A DNA stretch of 64,000 nt from Anniella stebbinsi (taxonomy: Eukaryota > Chordata > Lepidosauria > Squamata > Anniellidae). The stretch covers positions 212,328,517 to 212,392,516 of the forward strand of contig JARDYH010000004.1 in the NCBI GenBank assembly GCA_029215795.1, given 5' to 3'. How positions within the stretch are numbered: position 1 is the stretch's first letter; every line of letters starts with the position of its first letter. The position numbers and the translations under genes were made by a program. Below the pieces are notes generated by a model that was not told the origin of the DNA, made no database searches, and was given only the letters and a program-made list of their open reading frames with translations. Positions 10,672 through 22,464 of this stretch are shown piece by piece.

Positions 10672-10850
10672 CAGGGGTGCTGAACCTCTATCAGCCCCAG
10701 AGTACCAACTTCCATTTTGGAGTTACTCTTGGGGAGAGGGAGCTGCATTCCAGAGGTGGGCAGGGCCAAAGGCAAGAAGGTTGGGGCTAAAATGCCCAAA
10801 CTGCCAGCCTAGTTTGGCTTAAAGCTCTTACTGCCAGTAACTAAGACTTA
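10672..10850. repeat. Possible old hAT-type fragment
   Basis: The sequence 'gcaggggtgctgaacctc' resembles the 'CAGGGGT..AACCTC' start common in vertebrate hAT elements. A similar start lies at about 20017 ('acagggttggggaacctc'). No matching right end or TSD was found. Confidence 0.25.
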
Positions 10851-11061
10851 GGAGAAACATTTTGACCTTTTAGAATGGGGGGAAACAACTGGGACAAAAG
10901 TTGAGAAACCACACAATGATTGGTGTTTGGAAGAAAGGGGTGGGAATAAGAGAAGGGACATGTTCATCTGAACAACCTTAGAGGGCCAGACTGGGACCAC
11001 AGGTAGGTTGGATTTGGCCCCTTGGACATGAGCTACTGCAGCCCGGCATGAACAAAACCAC

Positions 11062-11130
11062 CTAGGCATAGGACTATAAGAAGCTGCCTTATGCAAATCA
11101 GACCATTGGTCCATCTAGACCAGGACTATC
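11062..11130 (-). mobile_element. tRNA-SINE tail fragment
   Basis: Reverse complement of the SINE tail at 7560-7612: 'aagaagctgccttatgc' and 'accattggtccatctaga'. The tRNA head is missing. Confidence 0.6.
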
Positions 11131-11199
11131 AACCTTGACTGGCAGCAGACTCAATGGCCTTATAGGCCCCTTCCAACTCTACTATTCTATGATTCTATG
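11131..11199 (+). mobile_element. CR1 LINE 3' end fragment
   Basis: It reads 'gactcaatggccttatagg' and 'ctattctatgattctatga' at its end, the plus-strand version of the CR1 terminus at 421-480. Confidence 0.75.
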
Positions 11200-11519
11200 A
11201 AAGTTTCAGACAGCCCTACTTGGAGATACCAAGGACTGAGCCTGGCTGGGACCTTTTGCGTGCAGAGTATGTTCTCTAAGCCATAATCCTTCCACATAGT
11301 TGTGTTCAGAGGACCAAATCTGGACAACAGCAGACACTGAGTCAAATACCATGGGTCCGCTAACTCTAAATATGGCTCTGAACATTTTTGACACACTTGC
11401 TGAAACCCTCAATACTTCAGTCAAATTTTCCATGTTCTTCATCTAAGAATCTTTCAGTCTATTCCTTCGGGCATTTCTGTGCATCTTAAAAATCATTTTG
11501 CACTACACAATCTCCTCGA

Positions 11520-11870
11520 ATGTTTCCAAATTTATTTATTTATTTGTTACATATTTATATTGCCCAACAACCAAGGCTCTCTGAGCAGTTCACAATTAAA
11601 GCCATAATATACAGAGGTCAGAATTTAAAACTTTAATTAATTTTTTATAAACAAATGTCATCTAAAACCAGGAAAAGTTATAATCTGGGGAAGGCTTGTC
11701 TAAAAAGATGTGTTTTCAGGAGGTGTTCAAAAGATGTTATATTTTCCTCTTCATGAAGCGCACGAGAGAGGGTTTTCCAGAGGGTAGGTGCCGCTACAGA
11801 GAAGGCCTGCCATCGAGGTTCTTCGTGATGACATTCTGTTCATCTTGGAATGACCAGGGCCTCCTCTGAT
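11520..11870 (-). mobile_element. L2/CR1-superfamily LINE, 3' end
   Basis: It starts with the (TTTA)n tail and 'tattgcccaacaaccaagg', then 'ctctgagcagttcacaatt', the counterpart of 'ctttctgggcggtttacac' at 43577. It continues into the C-terminal coding remnant ('gagagagggttttccag' and 'gaaggcctgcc'). It is decayed and truncated. Confidence 0.75.
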
Positions 11871-11993
11871 TATCGTAAATGTTGTCTGGACATGTACAAT
11901 CTCTCTCATTGCATGCAAAGGTAGTGGAAATACTAGCAAATGCATTGTAAATACTACAAATCCCATGCTCCAGTGTGGCCATGAGGACCATAT

Positions 11994-11996
<3 letters not shown>

Positions 11997-12031
<35 letters not shown>
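11997..12031. repeat. (TA)n microsatellite
   Basis: About seventeen TA units. Confidence 0.95.
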
Positions 12032-12037
<6 letters not shown>

Positions 12038-12039
12038 GG

Positions 12040-13285
12040 ACACAAAACATCCTGGAGGAATATTGCTTTCTTCTTCTGGATGAATATAATTAGAACCAGT
12101 TTCCAGACTGGAGTGCAGCATCAATTTGAAACTGCATTTAAATGTCTTACATAAGACCTCTGAACTCTGATCCCATCTCAACATCCTCAGAGCAAGGCTA
12201 CACAATTTAGAGTTGTTACGGTTTCCTCATTCCCAGAATACGGGGCTCATCTATGAACTGTCACAACAAGAAATGAAACCTCATGGTTCATATTTTTCTT
12301 CCTTCCTACCTCTGAATTTTCAATCGGGAAAAATTAATCTTCATAATTGAAGTTTCTGATCTATTCAAAATCTATTCAGGGGCTGCTGGTACATAGTGTA
12401 AAGAGTAATTATTTTAGTATAACTTCTGACAGTTGCCACAGTGTGTTTTAAGCAGACAAAAATATTATTCTTCCCGAATGCATGCATGCCCCCCCCAGAG
12501 GCACACTGCTATATTTGATGTGCTATATTTATATCCCTATTCAACGTTCACTATCGCTTTGTAACACAACTAACCTGACGTATTTTAAATACATACATAC
12601 ACATGTTTAAACGATGAATCATGCCCTTCCCCCTATAAAATGCGGATGACTTCATTATACTCATACTGCTATGTACTTCCTGGAATAATTTCTATTTATT
12701 TTGGGAGCATACTCAGCTATTTTTTTAGTTATTTATTAAAAAGAAATCTATTCACTCATAAAATGGAAATGAGTATGCTTGACATATATTTATATGCCAC
12801 CAAACTGGTACCAGCCAGAGAAATGACATGCAGGCTTAGGGTAACTGTTCATGTTGTCTCTCTATCGCTCTTTTCTTGACCCTCCCCAGTAGCTTTAGAG
12901 GAGTATGGATTTCCTGCCCTGCGAAGGAACCGGGAGGGTAATGGGATAGTACCATGGAAATAAGGACAGAAGTGACTGCAACAGTTATAATGTGGCAGAT
13001 ATCCAAGGTTGCTGAACCTAAAGGATAGTTCCTTCAGAGCTCTGAATGGTTCCGACTGATACCCGAAGCAGATTCACCACCTCACTGACATTGGAGCCAT
13101 CAGCCTCCATTGGGACTGCTTTCCTCAGTACTGACTAGCCCAGGATTTAAACCCAGGATTTAAGATCAGCTGGTGCCTATATGTAATACAGCCTTCTTGG
13201 TATCATCACCCTGACTATAGAGAGAAAAAGTATAATTAAACTAACATAATTGCAAACTGGAGCCAATTGAAATATGAACACACAC
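12040..13285. other. Unique-looking sequence
   Basis: No recognisable repeat or gene was seen in this stretch. Confidence 0.4.
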
Positions 13286-13289
13286 ACAA

Positions 13290-13680
13290 ATATCTCTGTA
13301 CATCTTTATAAACACAGGTATAGGTCAAAGTACAATGATATGCCAGTAATATAAGGTCTGTAACCAAACAGTGAATGGATTAAGAAAACCTATAGTTAAA
13401 ATAACCCAGTCAAAGTTTAGGTATTGCTCAGAACGAATATCTTTAGCTGTTAAATTTAACAAAATAACATTTTAAAGTTTTTTTACACCATTATGAACAC
13501 AGGTGTGGGCCAAAGTACAATGATATGCCAGTAACATACATCCTGTAAGCAAATTATGAAGGGATTAAGAGACACCTCTAGCTAAAAGTAACCCAGTCAA
13601 AGTTTAGTTATTGCTCAGAAAAAAGTCTCCAGTTGTTAAATTTGACAAAATAACATTTAAAAATCTCTGTACGCCTTTAG
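13290..13680. repeat. Tandem duplication, period about 185 bp
   Basis: Two adjacent copies share anchor strings in the same order: 'aacacaggt' (13311 and 13496), 'caaagtacaatgatatgcc', 'aacccagtcaaagtttag', and 'aacaaaataacatt / gacaaaataacatt'. The string 'atctctgtac' begins the first unit and follows the second, which suggests the start of a third, truncated unit. The copies differ at scattered sites, so the duplication is not recent. Confidence 0.85.
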
Positions 13681-13689
13681 TTAAGTTAA

Positions 13690-13895
13690 CCCTCTCAATA
13701 GATTTTATTTTTCTCTGTGAATTGTGTTTGTGGGAACCCTACTGGTTGCAGTTTATTTTATTATGTATTTGCAATTTTAGAGTTATGATTTTAATGCCAT
13801 TCATGTGTTATATTGTTTTTATAAGCGTTGTTAGCCACTCAGGGCTTCTTGTGAGGAATGGCAGGATATAAATATGCTGCAATAAACTGGGAAGG
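13690..13895 (+). mobile_element. LINE 3' UTR fragment
   Basis: A T-rich stretch leads to 'tgttagccactcagggc' and 'ggcaggatataaatatgc', the usual ending of L2/CR1-type LINE tails in reptiles. No coding part remains. Confidence 0.5.
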
Positions 13896-13899
13896 TCGG

Positions 13900-14800
13900 T
13901 AGTATATAATATACATCAATATTTTAGATGCCTCTTATTTTAGATGCCAGTTTATTTTCTTCTCTTTGTCCCAATCTTGGTTTCCTCTTTCTTACACTAT
14001 TTTCATTCCTGCATCAGAGCCACCGAACATCTCTGGTGCAATTCTCACTCTGTCTGATTTTGTTCATTCATTATAAATTCATGCTCTCCTGCTACTAATC
14101 TGATCTATTTTTTCTGCCAAGCAATCTTATTTTTCTCATCTTATACTATCATCTTCCCGTGCGCAACATTGATTTGCTACTTTCAATTCTCTTCTTCAAT
14201 CTCTTGCTTACCCATTTTTCCTCAGTTTCTTCAGATACCTTTGACCAAAATTGTGTTGATAACATTTCTATTATTCTTTCTTCCCTGATTTCTTTTGATT
14301 ATACTATTCTTCTTACTTCTGAGACTTTACCAGATTGTCTTACTTTCTCTTTTTTTTCCCCCTTCACTTTCTCCAGTTTTGGGCTCTAAAGTTACTTTTC
14401 TTCTTTCTTCTGTAAAAGCCAACACTTGACCTCTTGACCTAGTTCTTTCTGTTGCTTAATCTTTTCCTTTCCCTCTCATGTTCTTACTCTCACTCTTCTT
14501 CCTTTAAACATGCAATTGCTTCCAAAATCCTATTGTACTTCAAAGAGTTACTGGTACATCAGTCCTCTTGCCCATGTCTAGAGTGCTTTTTGGGCCTGGT
14601 TTTCTGTGCCTTACACTCTCAGTTCCCAGGCTGTCTTAGATAAGGCCTTCGGCAAGATGTTAAGGCCAGCTGAGGGCAGAGATGGGCATTATCTGGGCTG
14701 GGCTAGCTGCTTACTTATCGTTGATGCTGATAGTTTTCCAGCCTATAAGAATGTATGAAGTCATGGGACAATGTCCAGAAAGGGAGCGAACCAGGGGAAA
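13900..14800. other. Pyrimidine-rich unique sequence
   Basis: The plus strand is strongly T/C-rich from 13920 to 14560. Open frames here are low-complexity results of that bias. Confidence 0.45.
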
Positions 14801-14811
14801 GTAAATAATAG

Positions 14812-15130
14812 GTGCCTTTCATTCCGTCACCTGCCCATCAATGGGATCACTTTTTAAAAATAGTTTCTGAATTTGTGCAATTCCCACCAAATGTACATTT
14901 CCACACTTTAGCCTTAGGGGGAAACGTAGATTTTTGGCAACGTTTTAAAAATGTTGCATATTTTTTTACAATGAAATTTGTGCAAAATTCCTAAAGGTTA
15001 GAAAAATGGTCAGCAAGTCTGCGGAATCCACCTAACATGGGAAAAGGCGGTCCACAGCGTAATCTGTAGGTCAGATTCATAAAATTCAAAAGTCATTCAT
15101 TGCCAATTCCTCCAAAATTCCTAATATGGG
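14812..15130. repeat. Interspersed repeat, family Y copy 1
   Basis: It shares ordered strings with 29540-29960: 'ggtgcctttcattc', 'tttgtgcaaaattc', 'cagcaagtctgcgg' against 'gcagtctgcaagccc', 'ggtcagattcat' against 'ggttagattcaaag', and a final 'caattcctcc'. I infer a non-coding transposon family. Its ends are not resolved. Confidence 0.5.
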
Positions 15131-16012
15131 CTTCCCAGTAGCAGAAGGAGCTTTGAATGCATTGCCTTGTTTTCCCTTGCTTTATTAGCCTGCTTTAGCT
15201 AAATAAATGTATTTCCTTCACCCATTAGTGTGTTCATTGTCTCTGAATACCCCTCCCCTCCCCCCAAAATGGCTATTGATGAAACAGTTGGCAAAAGAGA
15301 TCCCCACCCACCATCCCTGTTTCTCTTCTTTCATCCATCTCCAAACTAGTCATGGACAGATCTGTCAATCGCAGTCTTACCAAGATTGTCATTTTTTTGA
15401 GGTCAAACTCATTTCATCCTTCTTCTGCCCAAGCTTGCCTTAAAAAAAAAATCCATTCAGAAATTTGTATCCTTTTTTCATAATGTATGTATTACCCTAT
15501 GCATCACTATATGCAATTTAAACATGCCCATTTTTGAAGGGAATTTAGTCAGTATATACCCATTGACTAAAGCATCTTTGTACACATTTTTGGGGGGAAA
15601 TGCCCGCATTTTTCTTTGTGCATTTTTCCATTATGTGCATTCCATCAAACATTTTTTCCCTCTTTTTGGGGGGGAATGCATCAGAAGCTCAGAAATGTTT
15701 GGATTTCTCACCACAAATTGTGTTTGGGTCTTTATTCAGGTCTGGGAGATGTGAATTGAGTAAATCTGTAAACACACACACAAGCTATTTCTGCAAATTA
15801 CCTATTCATTTTTTCTAATCCTTCTTTAAATCCATTTTATGCTGGCTTTCAACCACAACTTTCTACCAAGAGTGCTATGTTTAAAACCTTGAATGTTTCT
15901 ATTTGCCAAGTCAAAGGGCTCTTTTCTAATTATGATTCCCCTCAATCTTTCATTAGCTTTTGAGAGTAAATAATTATCTGCTTCTTAGTTCTCTTTGTTT
16001 GTTGGGTTTAGA
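15131..16012. other. Mostly unique, with a degenerate 'gcatttttc' repeat at 15480-15790
   Basis: The 15480-15790 stretch repeats short 'tgcatttttcc / gggggaaatgc' words. Similar words occur at 52780-52960 and 62690-62870, so an old repeat is likely. The rest is unrecognised. Confidence 0.35.
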
Positions 16013-16160
16013 TAGGGCTGTGATTCCATTCTGGGTTTTAGTCAGAACTCTAGAAGAGCTATTCAAGGTGCTGAACCCTACCCTCAAAAAAGAATTGGTT
16101 CAGCACCTTGGATAGCTCCTTTTGAGTTCTAGCTGAAACCCAGAATGGAATTACAGTCCC
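16013..16160. mobile_element. Foldback MITE of about 148 bp
   Basis: The arms 'attctgggttttagtcagaac' and 'gagttctagctgaaacccag' are inverse partners of about 55 bp. The loop is 'ccctaccctcaaaaaag'. It begins TAGGGCTGTG, the same start as the 1.1-kb element at 22473. A second copy is at 41501-41654. No target duplication is visible. Confidence 0.75.
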
Positions 16161-16712
16161 ACTAAAACCGAAACCACCAGCCTCAAGCTCTCCCACTTGC
16201 TTACAATCGTATCACTTCATATACTGCAAACTGGCAATTCTTTATCAAGGTGGTGCTGCAGAAGTCAAGGATCTTTCGTTGAAGTCAAGTTGAGGAGGCA
16301 CAGGCAGGTTATCCCAAAACTGAAATGGGATGGCAAAACCATATTTTCCCATGTGTGAAAATCACAGAACGTGTGAAATTTCATGGCATATGTTTTGTAT
16401 GTGTGATTTTATGGGGACAATTCAGTTTTCTCGGCATTGTTGGTCAGAGTTGAACCCAACAGTGGCAGCTAATAGCTTCCCCCCCCTTTTTGAGTGTTTA
16501 TTTTTCAAGGCTTGTCTCTCCCTGATGCTTAACCTGTGAAACAAGTTCGGACCACTTCTGAACTTTTTTGACCAGCAGACATGTTGCAGAAATTGATTGA
16601 AGAGTAGACCTGTTAACAATAATAGCAAAAAATGTTCAGGATTATTCACTTCTTGTTTCACTCACTCGTTTTCCTCTTCTTCTTCCTCATGCATGATGAA
16701 TTCCATGCCTAA

Positions 16713-16790
16713 GGGTGCGATGCCATACATGTTTGAACAGGGAAATGTCTGACAATTCCCAGCATTCCCATGCAGCCATGGGATTTAACC
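16713..16790. repeat. Half-copy of the 2344 foldback
   Basis: It reads 'gggtgcgatgccatacatg', then 'acagggaaatgtctgacaa', then 'cccagcattccca'. This is a diverged left arm of the 125-bp foldback without its right arm. Confidence 0.5.
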
Positions 16791-16977
16791 CTAAGAATGA
16801 TCCTGTCTGGGAATTGCTGCCACTTCCAAAGCCTGGCCCACTCAAGCCAGCTGGCTGGGGTGGGAAGTGGACAGGTGCAGCTTTGCAGATCTTTGAAAAT
16901 AGGAATACCCCAACTGAAAACATTGGGGGGAATTAGCAATGCCAGTTGCAAGGGACACAGAGGGGCTTTGGATCCAA

Positions 16978-17095
16978 AACTGTATTATGTAAATGGTGGC
17001 CTTAAAGGGGCCATTTCTGCAACGTTACAGGCATTTATGCCTATAATGTTGTGGAAATGCCCCCTTTAAGGCTGCCATTTGCACAGATCGGATAG
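16978..17095. repeat. Inverted repeat, arms of about 43 bp
   Basis: The stretch 'aaatggtggccttaaaggggccatttctgcaacgtta' pairs with 'taatgttgtggaaatgccccctttaaggctgccattt' across a short loop near 17035. I infer a foldback element or a remnant of one. No TSD was found. Confidence 0.7.
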
Positions 17096-17415
17096 TTACA
17101 GAAAAGAACGAGCAGCCCTTTTTCGTGGAAAATGGTGCTCGGCGAGGGAGCGGCCACCCACACACCGAGCTGGCAATTCTTTGCTGAGTTTCATGGCCCA
17201 ACTAGGCAACTGCACCATCACTAGTGGTTGGCCAGGTGATGATGGTAAGCAGATAGGAGGAGCCTGAGAAAGGAAGCTTTGATTGCAGGGCCCACCACTA
17301 AACAGACTCCCTGCCTCTTTTCATTTCAGCACTAGTTGAGTATGTACCTTTTCTGTTCAGAATTAACCAGAACAGTTGCAAATCTATCACATCATTGCTA
17401 GAGCAGTCAGCTGCC

Positions 17416-17432
17416 CTCTCTTTCTCTCTCTT

Positions 17433-17483
<51 letters not shown>

Positions 17484-17484
17484 T
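17416..17484. repeat. (TC)n / (TTTC)n microsatellite
   Basis: Nearly 70 bp of CT repeats with periodic TTTC interruptions. Confidence 0.95.
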
Positions 17485-17499
17485 TGAGAAGAAGTAGAT

Positions 17500-18735
17500 A
17501 GCACTCATGCCCTGGCTAATCAGGACGCAAGATGCACAGTCAAAAGTTAAAATAAAGATCTCCAATGATGCAAAGGAGCTCTTGAGTAGGTTGCCTGACA
17601 GCAGGCAAGCCACATGTCACTTAGCAATAGGTTGTTTGTACAGAGAACTTCTAAAAGCCTGCTTGACTTTTAGCAAAGATGCTGAGATTTCAAACCCCAG
17701 GAAGAGGATGAAGTGCCTCTTCATTAAAGAAGGGAAATCCGCCTTGGAATAGCTTAGCCAGATTTTCTTGCACGCTTTGTCAAGTGATATTTCTAGGATG
17801 TAGTAAATCACTCATTTTGCCCAAGAGCTGTTGTATATCAGCCAGACACACATGTTATAAGTTGCAACCGAAAAGAGAAAGACAAGCAGAATAAAGTACA
17901 GGAAATTGAATCTTAGCCATTCCATCAATCAAAGTATCTAAAAGAGGAGAAAGATACCATGTATCTGGTGTGGCTTTGATTTATGAGATGGAGGATGACA
18001 CATGCTTTGTAAAACAGAAATACAAATACAAATAAAAATAATAAAGAAGCATTTATTCACTGAGTTGCTAGAAAAATATCTATTGAAAAAATAGTTATAA
18101 TAGCATGCTTGTAGGAAAATATGGGAAAATTGTGCAACACCTCACCATAGAGAAAGCCTAATGAATTAGCAGAAAATGAAGCACATTTTTAGTATCTTTT
18201 AAGGAGAAAAAAACTTGCACGGCTTGGTTTGGGACTGCTCAGTTTGAGCCTTCATAAATTTAAAATTGTATTAGGCGGTACAGAGATGAATGCTTAAGGC
18301 TACAATCATGTGGTCCCTAGACAGAATCCCAAGTCATGAGGTTGTGCTGGCAAATCCCTGCAATGTCTTAATAAGAGTTCCAAACTGAGACTTTTCCTTG
18401 GCCTCATCTTCACAAGTGAAGGAGGAGCGTGCATTGTTGTTATTCTTTGCAGGATGCTGAAATCGGATCCACTCCATCAGTGCTATATGGCAGAGTCAGT
18501 CGACACTAAAACCTGGCTTTTCAGTGCTGGAAAAGGCATACTTCTGGGAGGGAGTGGAGTACAATCAACATCATCCAGAGACAGGCTAGTTAGTCACCCT
18601 TCTCTGGATTCCCCCTGCCACTACAGTTTAATGAATGGGAATAGGGAGTAAGGGATAATACTGGCTCCACATAAAAGCACCCCTATAACACAAACCCCAC
18701 CCCACAAATATTGCTCCAGTCTTAAAACTACTTCA
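17500..18735. other. Unique-looking sequence
   Basis: No repeat family or gene was recognised. Confidence 0.4.
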
Positions 18736-18739
18736 GAGA

Positions 18740-19000
18740 ATCCCATTGACGCAGCTCCCAACTGTAGAGTTGTGCAGCTCTGGATCTAACACCACATCAC
18801 ACAAGTGAATTAACACAGCCCCTTTGCAACTCTGGGGCTGTACAGCAGAGAACCCAATTAATGCAGTTCCCAACTCTGGAGCCATGCACCTTCGCAGCTA
18901 ACAGCACATCACACAAAGCGAGTTTAGACAGTCCCTTTGCAACTCCGGAGCTGCACAACTCCAGAGCTAACGCCACATCATAGAAGCAAATTAACGAAGT
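18740..19000. repeat. Irregular tandem array
   Basis: The words 'ctaacaccacatcac' (18787), 'ctaacagcacatcac' (18898) and 'ctaacgccacatcat' (18967), each followed by 'aattaac' or similar, alternate with 'cctttgcaactctggggctg'-type words. Spacing is about 111 and then 69 bp, so units have been gained or lost unequally. Confidence 0.7.
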
Positions 19001-20120
19001 TCTGAATAAATGCAGGAAGCACATATCCGTCTTTCAATGGGAATGCTAAAGGAGTGAATGGGCGAAGGACCAGCCCACATCACAGCAAGGTCACCAGCAT
19101 GACCAAGATTTAATGTGGTGGCACGGGGGCACATTGCAGTTCAAGAACCTGGGAGCCGCTTTCACTAAAAAGATACTGTGGCTTTTCCAGGTAGAAGCAC
19201 CTGGTTGGGAGCATACTCTCCACAATGTCATGTGTTGCAAAGGATCTCACAATGCAGCCAAGCTGCAGGAAAAATCCTATGAAGACAACCCCCTGATGTA
19301 AGAACCACACTTCTGGCTCTGACCAAGCACCACAGAGGTTTCCACAGTGGCTCCCTCTACAAGGTCAGAAATTTGGGTGTGTTGAGGGCATGCCAGTGGG
19401 TGAGGAGAGAATGTCAGAGAATCCCCCAACCATGCACCTGGCACAGAGGGGAAGTTAGACCAACTCTGAGGTTTGACTAACTGTTTTTTCCTTTTGAGGG
19501 GCAGGGACAGGAGGAAGCAAGAAACAGCTAGGCAAGAAAATGGAAGAGCAAACATTGTTCAACTTAAAGCACTGGAGACATTCAGGATTTTGATGATAAT
19601 TGGACCAAAACACATTTTAATGGAATGTGTATTAACAAAGCAATAATAAGTGTTGAATGCATTTTTTTTAAAAAAGAACTTGCATAAGCCTTAGCAGCTT
19701 TTTGTTTTGTTTTGTTTTTTCCTCATAGCCAAAGCTGTGATTTGAACTCCAAGGAGTCTCTGCAAAATGCCAGTCAATGACTTCTCACATTGTAATAAGG
19801 TGTCATTTTTCCCTTCATCTAATATGCAGTCTCTTAGAACTCCTTGTGATTTTCTAGGCTATATATAATATTACTGTTTCTTTCCCCCCACCACTACACT
19901 ACATTTCTTTGATACAATGGAAAGGAAAACTCATTCATAACCTTATCAATGTCTGCATCCACTTAGCCATGTGTTGTTGGTTTTTTTACTGTTTAGTAAT
20001 GAAAGTCTAGTACAGGGTTGGGGAACCTCGGGGCTAGGGCTAAATCTGGCCCTCTCGGGATCCCCATATGGCCATGCTTCCTTTTACTTAGCTCCAACCC
20101 CATTCCCCATCCATGTATTA
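19001..20120. other. Unique-looking sequence with a possible hAT-type start at 20017
   Basis: Nothing coding was recognised. The 20010-20110 stretch ('ggttggggaacctcggggc', 'atctggccctctcgggatcc') resembles a common reptile DNA-transposon remnant. Confidence 0.35.
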
Positions 20121-20124
20121 GCTG

Positions 20125-20395
20125 TTAGGGATCGCTAATACCCTGGAAGACAGAAACAAAGTTCAAAGTGATCTTGATAGGCTGGAACACTGGGCTGAAA
20201 ACAACAGAATGAAATTTATTAGGGATAAATGCCAAGTTCTACACCAAGGAAAAAGAAACCAAATGCACAGTTACAAGATGAGGGATACTCGGCTCAGCAA
20301 TACTACAAGCAAGAAGGATCTTGGAATTGTTGCAGAACACTAGCTGAATATGAGCCAACAGTGTGATGTGGCTGCAAAGAAAGCTCACATTATTT
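20125..20395 (+). mobile_element. CR1 LINE, internal reverse-transcriptase fragment
   Basis: The plus-strand translation reads LDRLEHWAENNRMKFIRDKC, then QVLHQGKRNQMHSYKM, then SNTTSKKDLGIVAEH. This is the region downstream of the RT catalytic motifs in CR1 ORF2. It continues as 'gccaacagtgtgatgtggctgc', and the element breaks off near 20395. It has no intact start, and stops occur outside this stretch, so it is a pseudogene fragment. Confidence 0.82.
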
Positions 20396-20844
20396 CAGGG
20401 TACAAAGCAGTTGTCCACCTGGTTGTACGTCTGGGTTACCAAGACATACAGAACACCTCTCCTCAGGGTCAACACAGATTCTCCAGGCCGGTTCACACCT
20501 CCTCCTGAAGCAAGACCCACTAAATCCTTTTGTTCTCAAGTTTATATAGAATGAGAAATTCTGCCCTGGGAACTTAATGAGCTGCCTACAGAAAGCCAAA
20601 CTTTCCCAAGCGAAAGGAAGAAGAATCCCAGGTTAAGGGATGAGGTAATGCACAACACCCTTATCACTGAAAGTAGAGGCAAAAAGATAAGGAGCTACAG
20701 TTCCCTGGCACAAACTGGAGAGGTAATGGGAAAGGTCAGAAAGCTTTGCTGCCTGAAGAGGTTAACTTTGGCTACCTGAAGACTTCTAAAAGCTACTTGC
20801 TACATTTGACTGTACTACTATCCATGTGTAATATGATCATAAAT

Positions 20845-20845
20845 G

Positions 20846-20889
<44 letters not shown>
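20845..20889. repeat. (GA)n microsatellite
   Basis: About 45 bp with one AAAG interruption. Confidence 0.95.
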
Positions 20890-20893
<4 letters not shown>

Positions 20894-21045
20894 TAATATA
20901 TATCTGTATACTGGACAGACCTGTGAGAACTCACTAAGCCTCCTCATCATATCTTCCAGTCAAAACCACTACAGGGTCCTTTTACCTACCAAAAGGAAGT
21001 GGCTGAACTTTTCCTTCCCCTGGCCACCACCAGTTATATGTAGAA

Positions 21046-21083
21046 GTGTGTGTGTGTGTGTGTGTGTGTGTTTGTGTGTGTGT
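21046..21083. repeat. (TG)n microsatellite
   Basis: About eighteen units with one TTTG interruption. Confidence 0.95.
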
Positions 21084-22154
21084 GGCTACACAACACACAA
21101 ACACACGCACTAGCAGAGCAGCAGGAATTTCTTGAAAGGGATCGGAGAGAATTTACTATGGTCACAACCAAACATGGAATGTTAATGGTGTGTGTGTGTA
21201 GTTGGGTTTAGAGGGGGAATCAGATGTTTTAGTGCTTAGAACTATTGAAATAATATCTGAAGGAATTGGGTCAATTTGGCTGGATCTATCCACATTTCTG
21301 ACGAATTCAGCTGCTGGCTAATAGGGAAGAGAAGGCCATACAAAAAATCCATGTGTCGAGCAATGGGGGCAGACGGGTGGGATATTTTTTGCCTAGCCTT
21401 GGTTTGTGTTCTCACAATACTATACATCCTTTTCTTCCTGCAAGATAGCTGGCAACAAATGTTCACCAGTTGTATAAATAAATATGTACATTGCTTGCCA
21501 CACAGAAAATTGTGGCCGCAAGCTTCCAAGTAGAATTACACTTGACATGCAGCGGCCATTAAGAAATAATCTGTCCCTTCAAAAAATAAAGTGACACATC
21601 GGAGCTACAGAATGTGCCTTGTGGGGAAAGTTCTCTTCCCTTTGTAATGCAGCCTGTCAAGCTGAATCATGTCCAAAACATATCTTTTGCAAAATGGCCA
21701 CTTGCAATCCAGGCAAGGGACGTCTCATTCCTTTGCTGTTCTCTTCCCTCGCTTGCCTCCCCAACACGCGCGCTCGGTCTGCTGTTGCCATGAACACTCC
21801 TGCTGCCATGTGTCCTGTCCCATGTGCTCAGCTGTTTCCATGGATACCCTCATCTGGAAAGTGTTTGGCTTCTTTTCAAAAGGGAAGCACCTTCACCTGT
21901 CTCAGGAGACAATGTAATGTCATCGACTTGAGGCAATCATTTTAATAAAGTGAGGAAAAACATGGCTCCAAAGACTACAGACCTTCTTCTCTCATACATT
22001 CATTCAGGGAGGAACAGACTACATTTCTCATATTCCAGAACCACTGGAGTCCTTCTTTTAATATATCTTGGTGCGATTTCCAGCCCCAAATACCCAGTTC
22101 ATGCATATAGCTGTATGTCTGAAATCCCAAAACAAAGCCAAACCATATATGGTT

Positions 22155-22350
22155 GGCCAGTGGCTCAATGCTAGAGCAAATGCCCTGCATGCAAACAGTT
22201 TCCAGTTCAATTCCTGGCATCTCTAGGTTGGGCTGGAAATGACTCCTGTCTGAAACTGAGAACTGCTGCCATTCAGCATAGACAATTCTGAGGTAATTGT
22301 ATGACTAAGACTCAATTGCTTGGCTTGGCATAGGGCAGCTGTCTATGTTT
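22155..22350 (+). mobile_element. tRNA-derived SINE
   Basis: The head reads 'ccagtggctcaatgctagag' and 'cagttcaattcctggcatc'. These are A-box and B-box equivalents of the 7437 copy. The body has 'gactcctgtctgaaactgag', and the tail ends 'agggcagctgtctatgttt'. Confidence 0.78.
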
Positions 22351-22464
22351 CTAGATATTATTCTAGGTATGGCTGCTTGCAGTGCAGATTTTCACTTCAT
22401 AAACTCTTTATGGTGAACATCTTGGCTGATCCATGTGACATGAAACAGCCTGCATATTGCTTGG

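Larger units (their letters stand above)
20400..22150. other. Unique-looking sequence between LINE and SINE
   Basis: It contains the GA and TG microsatellites listed separately. No gene was recognised. Confidence 0.4.

Noticed and set aside
11997..12205. Open frame with (YI)n runs near 12 kb, and similar IIII or RERE frames elsewhere
   Set aside because: These are translations of TA, ATT, GA and TC microsatellites.
16422..16661. 79-codon minus-strand frame
   Set aside because: No recognisable motif; chance length in unique sequence.
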